Made by a program: the position numbers and the translations under genes. DNA of 64,000 bases from Rhypophila decipiens (Eukaryota; Ascomycota; Sordariomycetes; Sordariales; Naviculisporaceae). The stretch covers positions 98,508 to 162,507 of the forward strand of contig MU858132.1 of the NCBI GenBank assembly GCA_033297075.1. The letters run 5' to 3'. Below the pieces are notes generated by a model. The model was not told the DNA's origin. It saw only the letters and a program-made list of their open reading frames with translations, and did not search any database. Shown piece after piece: positions 11,456-23,046 of this stretch (the first letter of the stretch is position 1; each line of letters starts with the position of its first letter).

Positions 11456-13164
11456 TCAGTCGTTATCTCCTTCTCGCGTGGCTGCCGATCCTGGAGCCCC
11501 ACCGCGCGTTTTTTCCTCAAACGGGCGAGGTGAGCTTGTTCCTTGCTCACGCTCACCTAATTCACCGCCGTATTGGTGATGATGGTGTTGAGCCCCCGGC
11601 GCCGATGCCGCCGTGGCGTATTGCCGAGGGGACGGCGGATTGTCAGACAATAGCGATGAAACCGAGTGTGCACCACTTCTCGCCTGTGGTCCTCCCGCGA
11701 TTTGACTCTGCTGCTGCTGGTGCTGCTGTTGTTGCTGGTACTGGGCTTGCTGCGACGACGCATCGCCCATCGGGGTTGTTCTCATCGGTGAGATTTCTCG
11801 CGAAGGTCCATGCCCTTGCCCTTGCCCTTGCCCGTAGCCCCCTTCTCCACGCCCCCTACCGGCGCCTCGGTACGTCCCCAAATCGCTCCGCTGTCGTGAA
11901 TGCCCCCTTCTACGCCCTGGCGGCGGGTTTGCCAGCCCTACACTGTGCGAGAAGGGTGGCGGTGATCGGAATCGCTGCGTGACGCTCGGCGGTGGTGCTG
12001 CCGGTTGTGGCCCAGTCGCCTTTCGCTTCCGTGGTGATTCCCCTACTGCGCGAACGAGCCGAAGTTAGCCCCACGCTGGTCTCAATGGCGTGGTTTGGTC
12101 TTGGACAAACCTGAGGGCGTGGCAGGTTGATCAGAGCCGCTCCGCCCTCCTGACTGGCTGGTCGGAGGCTGCCAGTGGTGGAAATAAATCGAAGGTGAAG
12201 GCTGCGCATCTTGCTGCTGCTGCTGCTGCGTCTGCGTCTGCGCAATTCCCGCGTGACCAGAGCCAGCAGCACCACCGCCCGGTCCTCGGGAAATATTGGT
12301 ATCTAGGCTGGGCAAGTGGCCACCTCCGTGGCTTGGCCCTCCAGGCGGCCCCGAAATCGTTTGGCCCCTCTGCCTTGTGTTGGGAGATGCCGGATATCGG
12401 CTACTCGCCATATATGCACTTGGCGGCGGCCCGCCTCCCGAGCCTGGAGTAGAGGGGACTCCCCCCGGGGGCGGGTATTGGTGGTATGCCTGTGCTTGAG
12501 AGTCCCGCCTCTGGTGTTCTGGTGAAATCGGGCCTGGTGCCATCAATGCTGGCGGGTGCGCCTGCTGGGTTGGCGACTGTATATACTGCTGGGCCCATTC
12601 CACTGCCGCCTGGGGCAAGACTCCTCCGCCCATGCCTGCAAACACAACGGGCACCATCGGCGGAGGTATTCCTCCCTGGAGAGATGCCTTGAGAATTTCA
12701 AGCTCCATTTTGCGCCGCTCCAGCCGATGCTTTTCCTGCTGGGTCTTCTCCTCCTCTTGCCTTCTCTTTTCTTCCTCCGTCTTTGCCAGCAGCCAGCTTC
12801 GCATCGACTCCTCCGTCACATGCTGCCAGGAAGGTGCCGCTGGAAACTGGCCCGCCGTTCCCGCACCTTGCTGTGGTGGGGGTAGCGGAGGAGGGGCTTG
12901 AGACAGAGAGCCCGGGGGCGGCTGCGACGGGCCAGGAGCCGGAGGTAGCTGAACGGGTGCCATGGCCGCCGGAAGAGGCAAGCCACGGTGAGGCGCAGCC
13001 ATATGATGGTTGGACGGACTGCCTCCTCGGGGGAATACGGCTACTGCCGGTTGGCTGAAATCCTGTGAAATAAACGAGGGAGAAGGTCGAGATGTGCTCG
13101 GCGGCGTTGGCAAATCATGGACGGACCTGTAGCCGTACTGTACTGGCTTGTTGATGGTAAGCAT
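11456..13164 (-). CDS. P/Q-rich, probably nuclear protein of unknown function, two exons
   Basis: Not recognised as a named family. Exons 13164-12111 and 12045-11456 give 547 residues. Order along the protein: a start reading MLTINKPVQYGYRSVHDLPTPP; a proline-rich tract; a strongly charged helix at about residues 113-160 (SWLLAKTEEEKRR onward) running into LKASLQGGIPPPM; P/G/S/Q-rich sequence; an NLS-like PRKRK right after the splice; an RG/GQ-rich stretch; and a Q-rich tail. The 65-nt intron has donor GTTTGT, branch GGCTAACTT and acceptor CAG (a TAG three bases on is also possible); the frame continues in phase 1. An open frame extends 33 codons upstream, but the start at 13164 is the natural ATG. 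Composition suggests a transcriptional co-regulator, which is inference. It is the only gene I can support in about 22.5 kb. Confidence 0.75.
12046..12110 (-). other. Intron of the P/Q-rich gene
   Basis: 65 nt, TCAG|GTTTGT donor, branch GGCTAACTT, acceptor GCGCAG. Without removal the upstream frame stops 9 codons into the intron, while the downstream P/Q/RG-rich frame stays open for about 195 codons. Confidence 0.75.
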
Positions 13165-15731
13165 CCTGGTGTAGCTAACAAGTATACAAGTAGAGAAGAC
13201 GAGAGAAAGAGCGACTCTGGTGGGGGAGGGGGAGAAGAAAAAGAAACCGACGCCGTGGGGCAAAAGAAAAGGACCAAGCGGTTAGTTGCAACAGGGTGGA
13301 AGGAGCGTGGAGCTAGGAGAGGTGGAAATAACCTTTATTACAAGTAAAAAGAAGCTGGAGGTGGCGGCCAGCCCAGTGGTGGAAGCAGAAAAGGAAATAG
13401 GCGGGGTGTGTGTTGATGAAACGTCGAGGTGACCAAGCTCGCCCTCATTTGGCCATTGGTTCCGCTCGAATAAGTACTTTGCTAAAAGTAAGGATCGGTG
13501 GGTTCGACGAGAGGAGCGTCGGCAACAGGCAGAGCCAGCCCAGGAAAAGAAATACAAGAAGGACGTGACTTCACTCAAAGGCGGAGCTAGGGCGGCATAG
13601 ACGAGGGGACCCTGGCTCCGTTGTTTTCCTGCCCCGTCTGGATCTCCCGCTTCATGTGGATAGGCCGTGCCGACGACTCCAGAGCTAGGTCCAGTTTCCA
13701 GACGAGCCCAGCAAAAGCGAGAGTGAACCCACAAGACCTCTTGTGTGCAATTTCAAAGACAGCTGAGACTGCCAAAGAAAGTCATGACGACTGGGGTAAT
13801 GACGGTCTGCAAGACTGGCGAGCTTCTGTTGTTATAGCAAAACAGCCGGGCACGGGAAGAGGATACTTATTTAGCTGCTTGGACACGCAAAAGAGATTGA
13901 CGCAGGGGTGGGAAAAGGGAGGTCAAATACTAAACAGTGCTGTAAAGGAGGAGAAGGAGGATGGATATCTGTAAGGATAAGTGAAACAAAAACGATGGGC
14001 TGATAGACCGGTAAAGAATAAGTACGGAGCCCTTGGTATAGGGGAGTCGGGACAGAAGAGACTGGTCCAGGGCAAGGGTCTCCTTCTGGTGTGCGAGAAA
14101 TCATCATGGTCAACACCCTGACTCCGTAGAGTATGCAGAAGCTGTCAGAACCTTCAACAAGGCCGATGCTGGAGGGACCCAGATACCTCTCTACACTTGT
14201 GCGTACCCGGTCAGGAGGCATGACTGGCGTGTGAAGGTGAAGGAGATGGGCAAGCACAGCACAGGTGGAAAATTATGGCATCCTGGTCATCGATCCCAGG
14301 CAGTGTAGCTTGGACAAAGCTCTTCGGGAGACCTCTTGCGACAGTGCAACAACTGCTCGTCCACGCCCCCGGGATCTTGAATGACAAGGCTGGCCTTCTC
14401 GCTTTCCAGCGCTCTTTTTTTTCGTTACAGAACAGGAATGGGGGAAAGAAGTGGACAAGGGGACAGTGTGAGAAGCACAGGGCCCTCCGAGCCGGGGTGT
14501 ACACTGATCGATGCAGGGTGTCCGCCAACTACATGGTTAGCGAATCAGCTTTGGTTAGGGGTTAAAAGAGGGGTGGCAGTCGCATCAAGCAAGGACTGGG
14601 GTGCCAAGATTGGCAAGATGCCACTGACATGGATGGACGGTGGTCTCTTTCTTTTGTTCTCCACACTAACCCGTACCCGTACAGTACAGCTTCAGTTAGC
14701 ACAACTTGTATCCAAGAGAGTCATGAATCTGCTCGTCGGTCTTCTTGTTTTCCTCGGAGAGTTTGAGCTGCCTAGTCTGGTGTGGCTGGTTCATCCAGTC
14801 CCTTTGGGTCAAGGCATTCATATAGAGGGCCGCTGTGGGCAGCTTCGCACAGATGGGCAGTGGAGGCACATGTATCCGTACATACTGAGGATACTGCCCA
14901 GGAGGGGCCGGGTTAAAACGCAAAGCCCTGTCTAACCTTGGTAATAAGACTGGCAGCTCAAGCAGAAGGTGGGAGGATCTACAGTGGTGCGTCCATTGCA
15001 TACGTAAACAGTTGCAAGATTTGGTCAGATAGGCGAGTCCTGGACTGGCAGTGGAAAGCAAGACCGTTAGGGTTGGGCGTGCAGTAAAGGCAGCTGAGAA
15101 CGAGTTAACCGCGCAAGGGGGGTGGCTCGCGGTACCGCCCGTCTAACGGCTAATAAGGAGGCGCTTCGGCTGGATCCATCTGGAGGAGAATCCAAGATGA
15201 CCGACTCTGTACCCCGAGCCCTCGTGCCCACCTGGGCCAACACATCCAAAGAGATGGATATCGACACAGTGGGGAACCCAAATATGTCTTGACTCTTGTG
15301 TGTCCGATATCGTTGGGCCCTCATGATCAGCAGCAAAAGCAGGAGTTAGGGCTGGACGTGGCTCGGATGTTGTGGTGTATGGACAGGCACTGTACATGCA
15401 AGTACCTCGTCTAGGAGAATGGATGCAAGTGATGCTGCTTTTGTGGACATGGATATCTTGATTAGACCTAACAGTTGGCACCATGTTTGCAGAAACGGGT
15501 TTGTACACTCCCTTCTAATGCTGCGCGGTGGATACAAGCACGGAGACGAGGTTCCCAAAAAGGCCTTTACTTGCCACGGGCCGCGTCTGATGGATGGGGA
15601 TGGACGGAGATGAAGATCAAGAAGGGCCTGTTTGAAACCGAAAAATGGAAAACGCCCAAGATCCTTGAGATGGCATGGGTCTCGATTAGGCACTCGGATG
15701 TTGAAATTTGTGATTGTGAAATTGGCAGCTT

Positions 15732-15749
15732 GAATTCGTCGACGAATTC
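15732..15749. repeat. 18-bp perfect palindrome
   Basis: GAATTCGTCGACGAATTC reads the same on both strands (overlapping EcoRI, SalI and EcoRI sites). It sits in non-coding DNA. Confidence 0.8.
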
Positions 15750-18700
15750 CGATCCCGAGCTCGAACCGTGGTCAGTCAGGCTCAGAAACAGTGCCTAGCA
15801 ACGTCGACGTCCATTGTTGGTTGAAGAAGGATGTTATGCTGAACGGCAATCCGCCCAGAGTGTCACAGCCGATCTCAGGCCTGCAGCCACATGTGAAGAT
15901 AGTCGATATCTTCACGATGCTTGGACACGGCTGGTCCTAGACAGTGTGTATGCCCTGTGGTGTGCTGCGTGGTGTACGGATAATTACAGTGTTGTTTTGA
16001 GAAGTCAGTGGGCACGCAGGTTGGGTACATGTGCGCCACTTGGGAAGATAGCAGTTGAGAACTTGAGATTCAAGACTGGGAGCGCCAAGGGAGACAACGA
16101 GTCCATGACTTCTGCCGGAATCACTTGCTTTCACCAGTTCCACTTCAAGTGCAAGTCCAAAGCCTAAATGTCCAACGAGCCCACTTCCTCACACAGTTGC
16201 CTTCCTTCATCATTGTCGAAACAGAAAGGGAAGTCACGGAGTCTGACTCTGGACGGCCCGGGCGGAGGTGGGCATGGGATGACGAGAGCGCCACATCTGA
16301 AGTCGTGAACAAAAAAAGGCAGGAGGCGCTACGCAGTCAGTACATACCGTGTCCGGATACGGATGTTGATGGATCAATCGTGGATCCGCTCTGCTTGAAT
16401 TGAAACCAAGAGAAAACATGTGCTGGGTGTCAATCCACCCAGACCCTCTAGCTTTGAGGGCAGTGCAGCGTGGTGCAGCACAAAAATCTACCAAAGTACG
16501 GAGTACATTAACACGCTACGTATCACGGATCGCTTTGGCGGCATGATTCTCAGATCAGGCAGGAGCGGATCAAAAGAAGTTAGTGATTTGGAATAAGCCA
16601 TAGGATACCTGTGGGTAACTTTTTGGAGATATGACAGTTGCGGCGCCGGCACTTCCCCTATATCATGTCTTGTTATTAAGACTGGTCAAAAACAGACCCG
16701 GGATGAACTGGAAAGTCGGGATGTCCCAACCAGATTCGGAGTACAAGTGGGTAGGTGTAAACACCCCGCCTGACGACGAGCCAGGGTTTTGGTTATTTTA
16801 AGCTCCGCCGCAGGAGGTACCGATGTACCGATCTAGCTAGACTTGTCATAGTCTTAGCAGAAGATCAACGCTTCGGTTTCGCGTCAAGGACATGGGGACT
16901 ACCACCAAACAATACGCGCACCGAACGGAACCCGTGCGGATTTTCCTTACATGTCATCAAAACACACCAGCAACAGACACGACAAGAGAAAACGTACAAC
17001 AATCCACAACTCGACATGTTTGACGCGTCCAGAATTCGGATGGTGCACCGTGCAGGTTCCAGGTTCAACTTCTCAGGCAGAGCAAGTCTAGGATTTGCTC
17101 GAGCAAAAGATTTCATGGGCAGGCAGGTGGGAACAGGTGGTACAATACCGGGCGAGCCAAGTGGTCCGACCGCAACGTCTTGCTGCCAATCGAGACCTGC
17201 CGCAGCATAAATCTGAAGCTGAACACCTGCCCGTACGTATGGATACGGATACCCAGCCTGGATGTAAGTGTCTATATGCAAGTTTGTACGCAGAATGTAC
17301 CTGACAAGTGTTTCCTCCGTGCATCCAATGTACATTCCTAGTACCTGGATAATCAGAAGGCTGACAGCGGCTCGCTCTGACCATGAATTTCTGGAGCATG
17401 AACCCCAGATCGACTTCTGCCAGTCAGCGGCGGCTCGTGTCTTTTTCACTTACCCCTTGGGCTCGGGGATTTCTTTTTCTGGGGAATGCACGACCGGTCA
17501 TATCTGCCTCCATATCGTGGTGTTACATGGTGGGTATGGGGTACGTCCTCTCAACTGGCTCTCATACGGTACCCCATCCTATATCTGGTGATTCTGGCCA
17601 TGCCACACACTCGAAGGACACATCGGCATCGCACCGTACCGCGGCTTTGGCTGCAACTCCAACCAAAACACCTGCACCTCGAGAGCGTGAGCAAGATGAG
17701 GTGCAGCGGGGAGAAGGGTGGCAGGGCAACAAGGATCACCTTGTCTGCAGATGCGCAAATTCGTTGGTCAGCCACGCTTCTCAACCTCTGCTTCTTGTTC
17801 TTCTGGAGGTTGTGGGAGTCCTCGGGCCAAGTGGTCTGGGGTGGAGGTGACGTTTCCGGCCTGATGCTTCTTGGTGGCTGAACAGAAAATAGCAGGAGCG
17901 ATATGCTCAATACATGTATTGCTGGGCTCCTGGGCTCGTGGGCTACATCTAAGGCATCAAAGAGGTTATCTCTCCACACCCAAAAGCAACCACTGGCAAG
18001 CACCATCTACGGCGTGTCTCTGCGCAACGGGTAGCATCATATGTTGAAGCAAGCAAGTGCTTGACAGATGCCTGCCACCACCCAAAAGCCATTGCGCAAG
18101 TTAATGCCAAATGTGGCACCTCGTGACGGCGTCCTTTCCTGCAACGGTTTATATTGCTGGAAAAAGCAGGCACGCCCTGGTTGACCGGTGGGTAGAGGTT
18201 GTTGGTCTGTGCTACGGTAAATGACAGCTGTGGCGTCTCTTTGAGTGAGGGGCTCATTCTCATCAACACTCAGGAAGGAACAGTCCGGTAGACTCGTCGA
18301 GCCACATGAGGGCCCCAGGCAGGACAAAAAAGGCTTCCTATCTCGACTGCAGTGGGTTGACTCAAACAGACCGCCCAGAGGAACACTGTCCACGACATGT
18401 CGAAGCCTTGGCTGCTAGACGTCACCCCTAAATCTACGATAGCTCGGCACATACAGGGAAACGACTTGAATATCAGAACAAAGCATGGCAAAGCAACAAC
18501 TCGGACATCTCTTAGTCGATAGTTTTCGGCCAGTTTGGGCCCATTCCTTTCCTCATCCTTCAGTCTCGACTTCTTGGCCCGTCTCGTCCCGTCACCATGG
18601 TGGTGGTGTTGTTGTTTCCTCCTGCGTTGGTTTTCTATCGATGATGCCCCGCACTCACCACGTCATGAAGACCTACAATGGCGGCTCATGGACTTTGATT

Positions 18701-21700
18701 GTCGGCGGCTGAGTGAGGATGTGATCCCAAGATCGACTAGGTCTGTCATCATAGCAGGTCTTTGTTTCATAGGGGCTACAGCTCGCGCGGAGAATAGAAT
18801 TGTTCCTAATGAGCAAAACAGCCCTGTGTACCCCGTATTGACACAGGAAGGTCGAGGAGTCGGAAGACGTGCAGATTTACAAACTAGAAGTGGCTCACAA
18901 CGTGTACCAGCCATCCCTCCTTCTCTTGGCCACCCCCTCGCGACCAACCAAGGCCGAGTTTCGTTCTGGCGGTTGATGATCCATTTTCAGGGAATGGGCC
19001 GATCCACTCGAAAAGCTCGCACATTGATACCCCGTACACCGAGACCGACCCTTGATGTACTTGTGAGCTGGTCAACTTCGTCCCGGAGACGCCATCTTTT
19101 TTAGTTTGTTATCTTGGACCTTCAGTTTCAGAATGACAGCTCTTTCAGGAACCGATTTGATGGGAAAAGTGTCTCACACATCCAAGGCTGACCGCTCGCA
19201 AGTCACAACGGTCACGCTTCTTTGCCTCACCATGTCCATGGTTCAGCGATAACATTATTCATGGTCACCACCCCGCTTACAGGATCCTTGATGCTTGCCA
19301 TTATTCAAAACAAGTCATTCCCTCTTGTCTCACGTTCCGGACATTCTTGCATTCAGCCTCCAACCTGGTCAATATGAATGCCTGGTTGCAACCCGAGTGA
19401 TATGTCCGTCTCGACTCTCAGCGACAGTTGATGGCTCGTCAACAAGCGTCGGATTGCCGCCATAGTCGACACCATCTGGGATCTCTCTTGGCATCAAACC
19501 GTTTTCTGTTACCAAGCACACATCTCACTAGTCCACCAATCAATGCGCCCAAAGCAAGATACGATCATGCCAGTCACACGTGAATCGGCCATGGGACGAT
19601 GCCATGTCAAGTCCACACGACCAGCCTCATAGCTGGCCTTTCTGGATTCGATGGAGAAACCGTCATCAGCTCCAAGGAATGAGTGGCTCTCGTCGACAAA
19701 TGATATGCGTTCAGGTATCGAGCTTTAAGAGCACTGTCCACCCAACCCCCAAGTCCCGAGTTCTCCTTTGGGAGTGAAAAGCGTGGCGCTTGCAGGGTTT
19801 ACTGCTTACTCCCGTGCTAAATGTTATTTAGGATTCCAGGAAACCAAGACAATCTGAAACAAGACGAACTTGCACTTGGCCCGCCACTACACTGGAAGCG
19901 ATGTCACACTGTGCAGCTTTTCCCTTGCTCACAACCCTAGTCGCCTTCATGTCACCCCATGTTGTTCCACGGAATCGCCAGCCGTCGTCGACGATACAAC
20001 ATCATCAGATGGAGCCTCAATACCTGAGCTGCAGCCATATTCCCCTGACAGAAAGAGGCGCCAGCTCAGCGGCCAACAACAAGCGAAGGGAAAGCTCGCA
20101 TCGGGTGAGCTTGACCGTCGCGCTGCCGAGGTAAGGACAGTACCAAGCAACCTGGCAAGTCGGGGATCAGTTGTCAGCGTAGTTTCGAGGCGACTTGACA
20201 ATCACCGACGTGACTTGGACGACACATGGGTTTATATGATTCTCCGCTCAGCCAACTCGACGATATCTTGTATTGATTCGATTTATCTCGCGGGCAGCGA
20301 ATCATCAACAGCGGGGGCTTGGCCGGCAAACTTTCTCTATTCGTCCAATCCCGCGGGCCACGTTTAAATGCCAATTCGAAGTTCGTCCCGCGGCCACTTC
20401 TCACACACTGACAAGTTTTCTGGAAGCTCTCAATCAAGAATTGCACGTGGGTTGGTTATGCATCTTCGGCTCATTCCCGGACAAGCTTCACCAGCGGTTG
20501 GACGCTGAGCACCGTAACCATCCGATTGTGCCTCGAGCAGGCAGTTGTACGGATACCATGGCTTGCATGGTCATTTTCAGAGCTTGCACCAGGACTCAAA
20601 ATCATGTCTGGCAGATCAAAAGGAAGATGTCCGCATATTCCTCCGAAAGAGGGTAGGATGGGCTGGATGGCTAGAACGGATCATCCAGCGACTCCATCCT
20701 TTCCCTGACAAGTCGTAACCGATGCTGCAGTGTTTCTCGGGAGATCGCCGCACTCGACTACAGGCCAAGAGTGGATGCAATTCCTCGTATCTCGCACTTG
20801 GCTTCTGGAGTGTGTCACGCAACGTTCATTCTGAGATCAGTCTCTGAGAAGACGTCTTCGTATTATTTGTGCATACGCGTCAAGTGTATCCGTAGTGGCC
20901 ACCGCTCGACATCTGTTGATCCTGCTGGTTTTTGTACGCACAAGAGTTCCGCCGCCCAGCACTCCCGAGTTAACAGAGACAACAGTACGGGTGCAATTCC
21001 GATAAGTTGAATCCTTCGGTGGGAGGTGATAGGTTATCGGAGTTCCGATCAGCACGCACGAATGTGTTGCACAAATGGATGCTATGAGACATGGGAGAAA
21101 AGCTACGATGACGACGACGGCGGATGTTACTGCTGCGAATGAGGTTGGAAGATGCAGCCATAGGCGACCTACCGTTGTGCATCTCGTGTTGGGCTGTTGA
21201 CCTCCGACAACTAGACGGTTGCTTGCTTGTGATGCAAGTGGGAAAGAAGAAAATAAATTCATGGCCTTCCATTTGCTGGGGAGCCATGGAGCCGCTATGG
21301 CCCGGCGGTCTCGATGCCTGTTTTGCTCCCCGCGACGGTGGCTTGGCCTCACACATACCGGCTCATTGGGAGTAATCTCCGAGTGCACAAAACAGTCGGA
21401 TAGCCGTAGAGGGGGAAGGAAAGAGACGGCAGCAGACCCGAGGCACTGCAATACAGTACGGTCTCCCAGTGGACGGAAGGTACGAGTCGGCAACAACAGC
21501 CGCAGGGCAGTCAGTGCTGGAACCTTGGCTTGCTTGTTCTTTCCTGCTCGGGATGGATTAGGTACACAAGGAGCGGCACCGGCCGGTCTGCTAGAGGGTG
21601 GAGGTAAGACAAAAACCCGACACCGAGCCGGGGCGGGTGGCTCAGACACAATCTCCCGCCGCCTCGGTCTGGCTGGTGCGACTTCATGGGTCCCGCTCGG

Positions 21701-22256
21701 CTTCCCGCACCGCAATGCACATCGGTGCGGAGTATCGTTGCAAAGGATTCGTGTCTTTCCAGAATACAGCGCCACTGCGTCGATGGACTGGAGTCACTGG
21801 ACTAGAATCCACAAGTTCCTCTTTCGCTGCCGTCCCATGGAAAGAATCTTTCCACGTTCTAGTGTGCGGCTAGCAATCATAACTCCCTTTCCTATAGGTA
21901 CGGATCCGCGTCGGGGGCTAGCCATCCCACACCAGTGACACCACGACACGGGCTCCAGGGCAGGCCTGGCTGGCAGGGTATGTACATACAACGGAGCCAA
22001 AGTCTCAGATCCATGGATCGAGGCCAGGGGGTTGCAGACGAGCACACTCACAGGTCAGTCTTGATCACGGTGCCTTTTATTTCCCAAACCACGATTCTGC
22101 AAACTCTGGAACCGATTTTACGTGGCCAAGACCAGGTACGGGGTACATCAGCTTTTTTTTTTTATAACGATGGCGTCGTCCAAGGTAATGCAGCGGGGTC
22201 TTCTTACCTGCTGCTCTATACCTACCGGTAGTCTTCGAGACTTCTACGGACAAATA

Positions 22257-22284
22257 CACAGCGCGCCATCCACAGCGCGCCATC
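22257..22284 (+). repeat. Tandem duplication, 14 bp x 2
   Basis: Two perfect adjacent copies of CACAGCGCGCCATC in non-coding DNA. Confidence 0.85.
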
Positions 22285-22801
22285 AACTGCACACTCACCT
22301 CATCAGTGGATGGGCACTCTTCCGTTACTTGACTGGGGTGGTTTCTAACTCCCTTAATCAATCAACGACGCCCGCCCCCTTTTACACCCCCCGCATACCC
22401 GTACGTGCATGATGCACTCTGCACTGCACCTACAACACATTACCATCGAGAAGAGCTATATTTGGTAAGCACCGGACGCACTCCCTCTCTGGGACTGATG
22501 TTGAGTGAGACCTCTGTGAACTTGCCGGAACATCGAGAGTCCTCTCACCATTGGACAAAGATTGGAGCGGCTCCCGCTCCGGCATGGAGAGTGGGGCTCG
22601 AGCCAAACTTGTCAAGCACTTGCTTCCTATGACGATGGTGATGCTATTCCGGGCTCTCTCTCAAGACATATCAAAGACGACATGGTGAAGCACTTGCTTG
22701 CTTGTTGTGCATGGACATGGATAAAGATATGAGGTACTCCGTACATATGTCTTGCTTTTTTACATGTCTTGGCATATTTGGGACCCCCCGCTACAGTCTA
22801 C

Positions 22802-23046
22802 TACCGCCTTCTCTCATTCGATACGTTTTTATCCCCCTGCTACACTAGGCTCAGCAGAGACTAGCTTCACCAAACAGCCCTTGATTGCCAAGCAAGCCAA
22901 GCTGTCAACCAGATCTATAAGCAGCTGGCAAAACTAGCAAATTTGATCCACTCAGCTACAACCAGCTGGCAGAATCAGAAGCTCGTGGGTTGAATGGACC
23001 GATCTGACCAGGGGGATAAAAACGTATCGAATGAGAGAAGGCGGTA
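22802..23046. mobile_element. MITE-like element with perfect 38-bp inverted ends
   Basis: 22802-22839 (starting TACCGCCTTCTCTCATTC) is the exact reverse complement of 23009-23046 (ending GAATGAGAGAAGGCGGTA). The arms enclose 169 bp with no coding frame. Each arm has TA at its outer end, so it could be a 241-bp element bounded by a TA target-site duplication, as in Tc1/mariner-derived MITEs. The same structure would also fold as a long RNA hairpin. There is no second copy in this window, so mobility is inferred from structure only. Confidence 0.5.

Noticed and set aside
13165..13263. 33-residue extension of the P/Q-rich protein with a hydrophobic stretch
   Set aside because: The frame is open but the natural ATG is at 13164; the apparent signal-like sequence upstream comes from a pyrimidine-rich leader.
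16865..17449. 194-codon minus-strand frame
   Set aside because: No recognisable motif, Cys-rich random-looking composition, and equally long frames on the other strand.
20837..21775. 312-codon minus-strand frame
   Set aside because: Overlaps a 239-codon frame on the other strand, is rich in Arg/Pro/Cys/Ser without any domain, and begins and ends arbitrarily; typical of a chance frame in balanced DNA.
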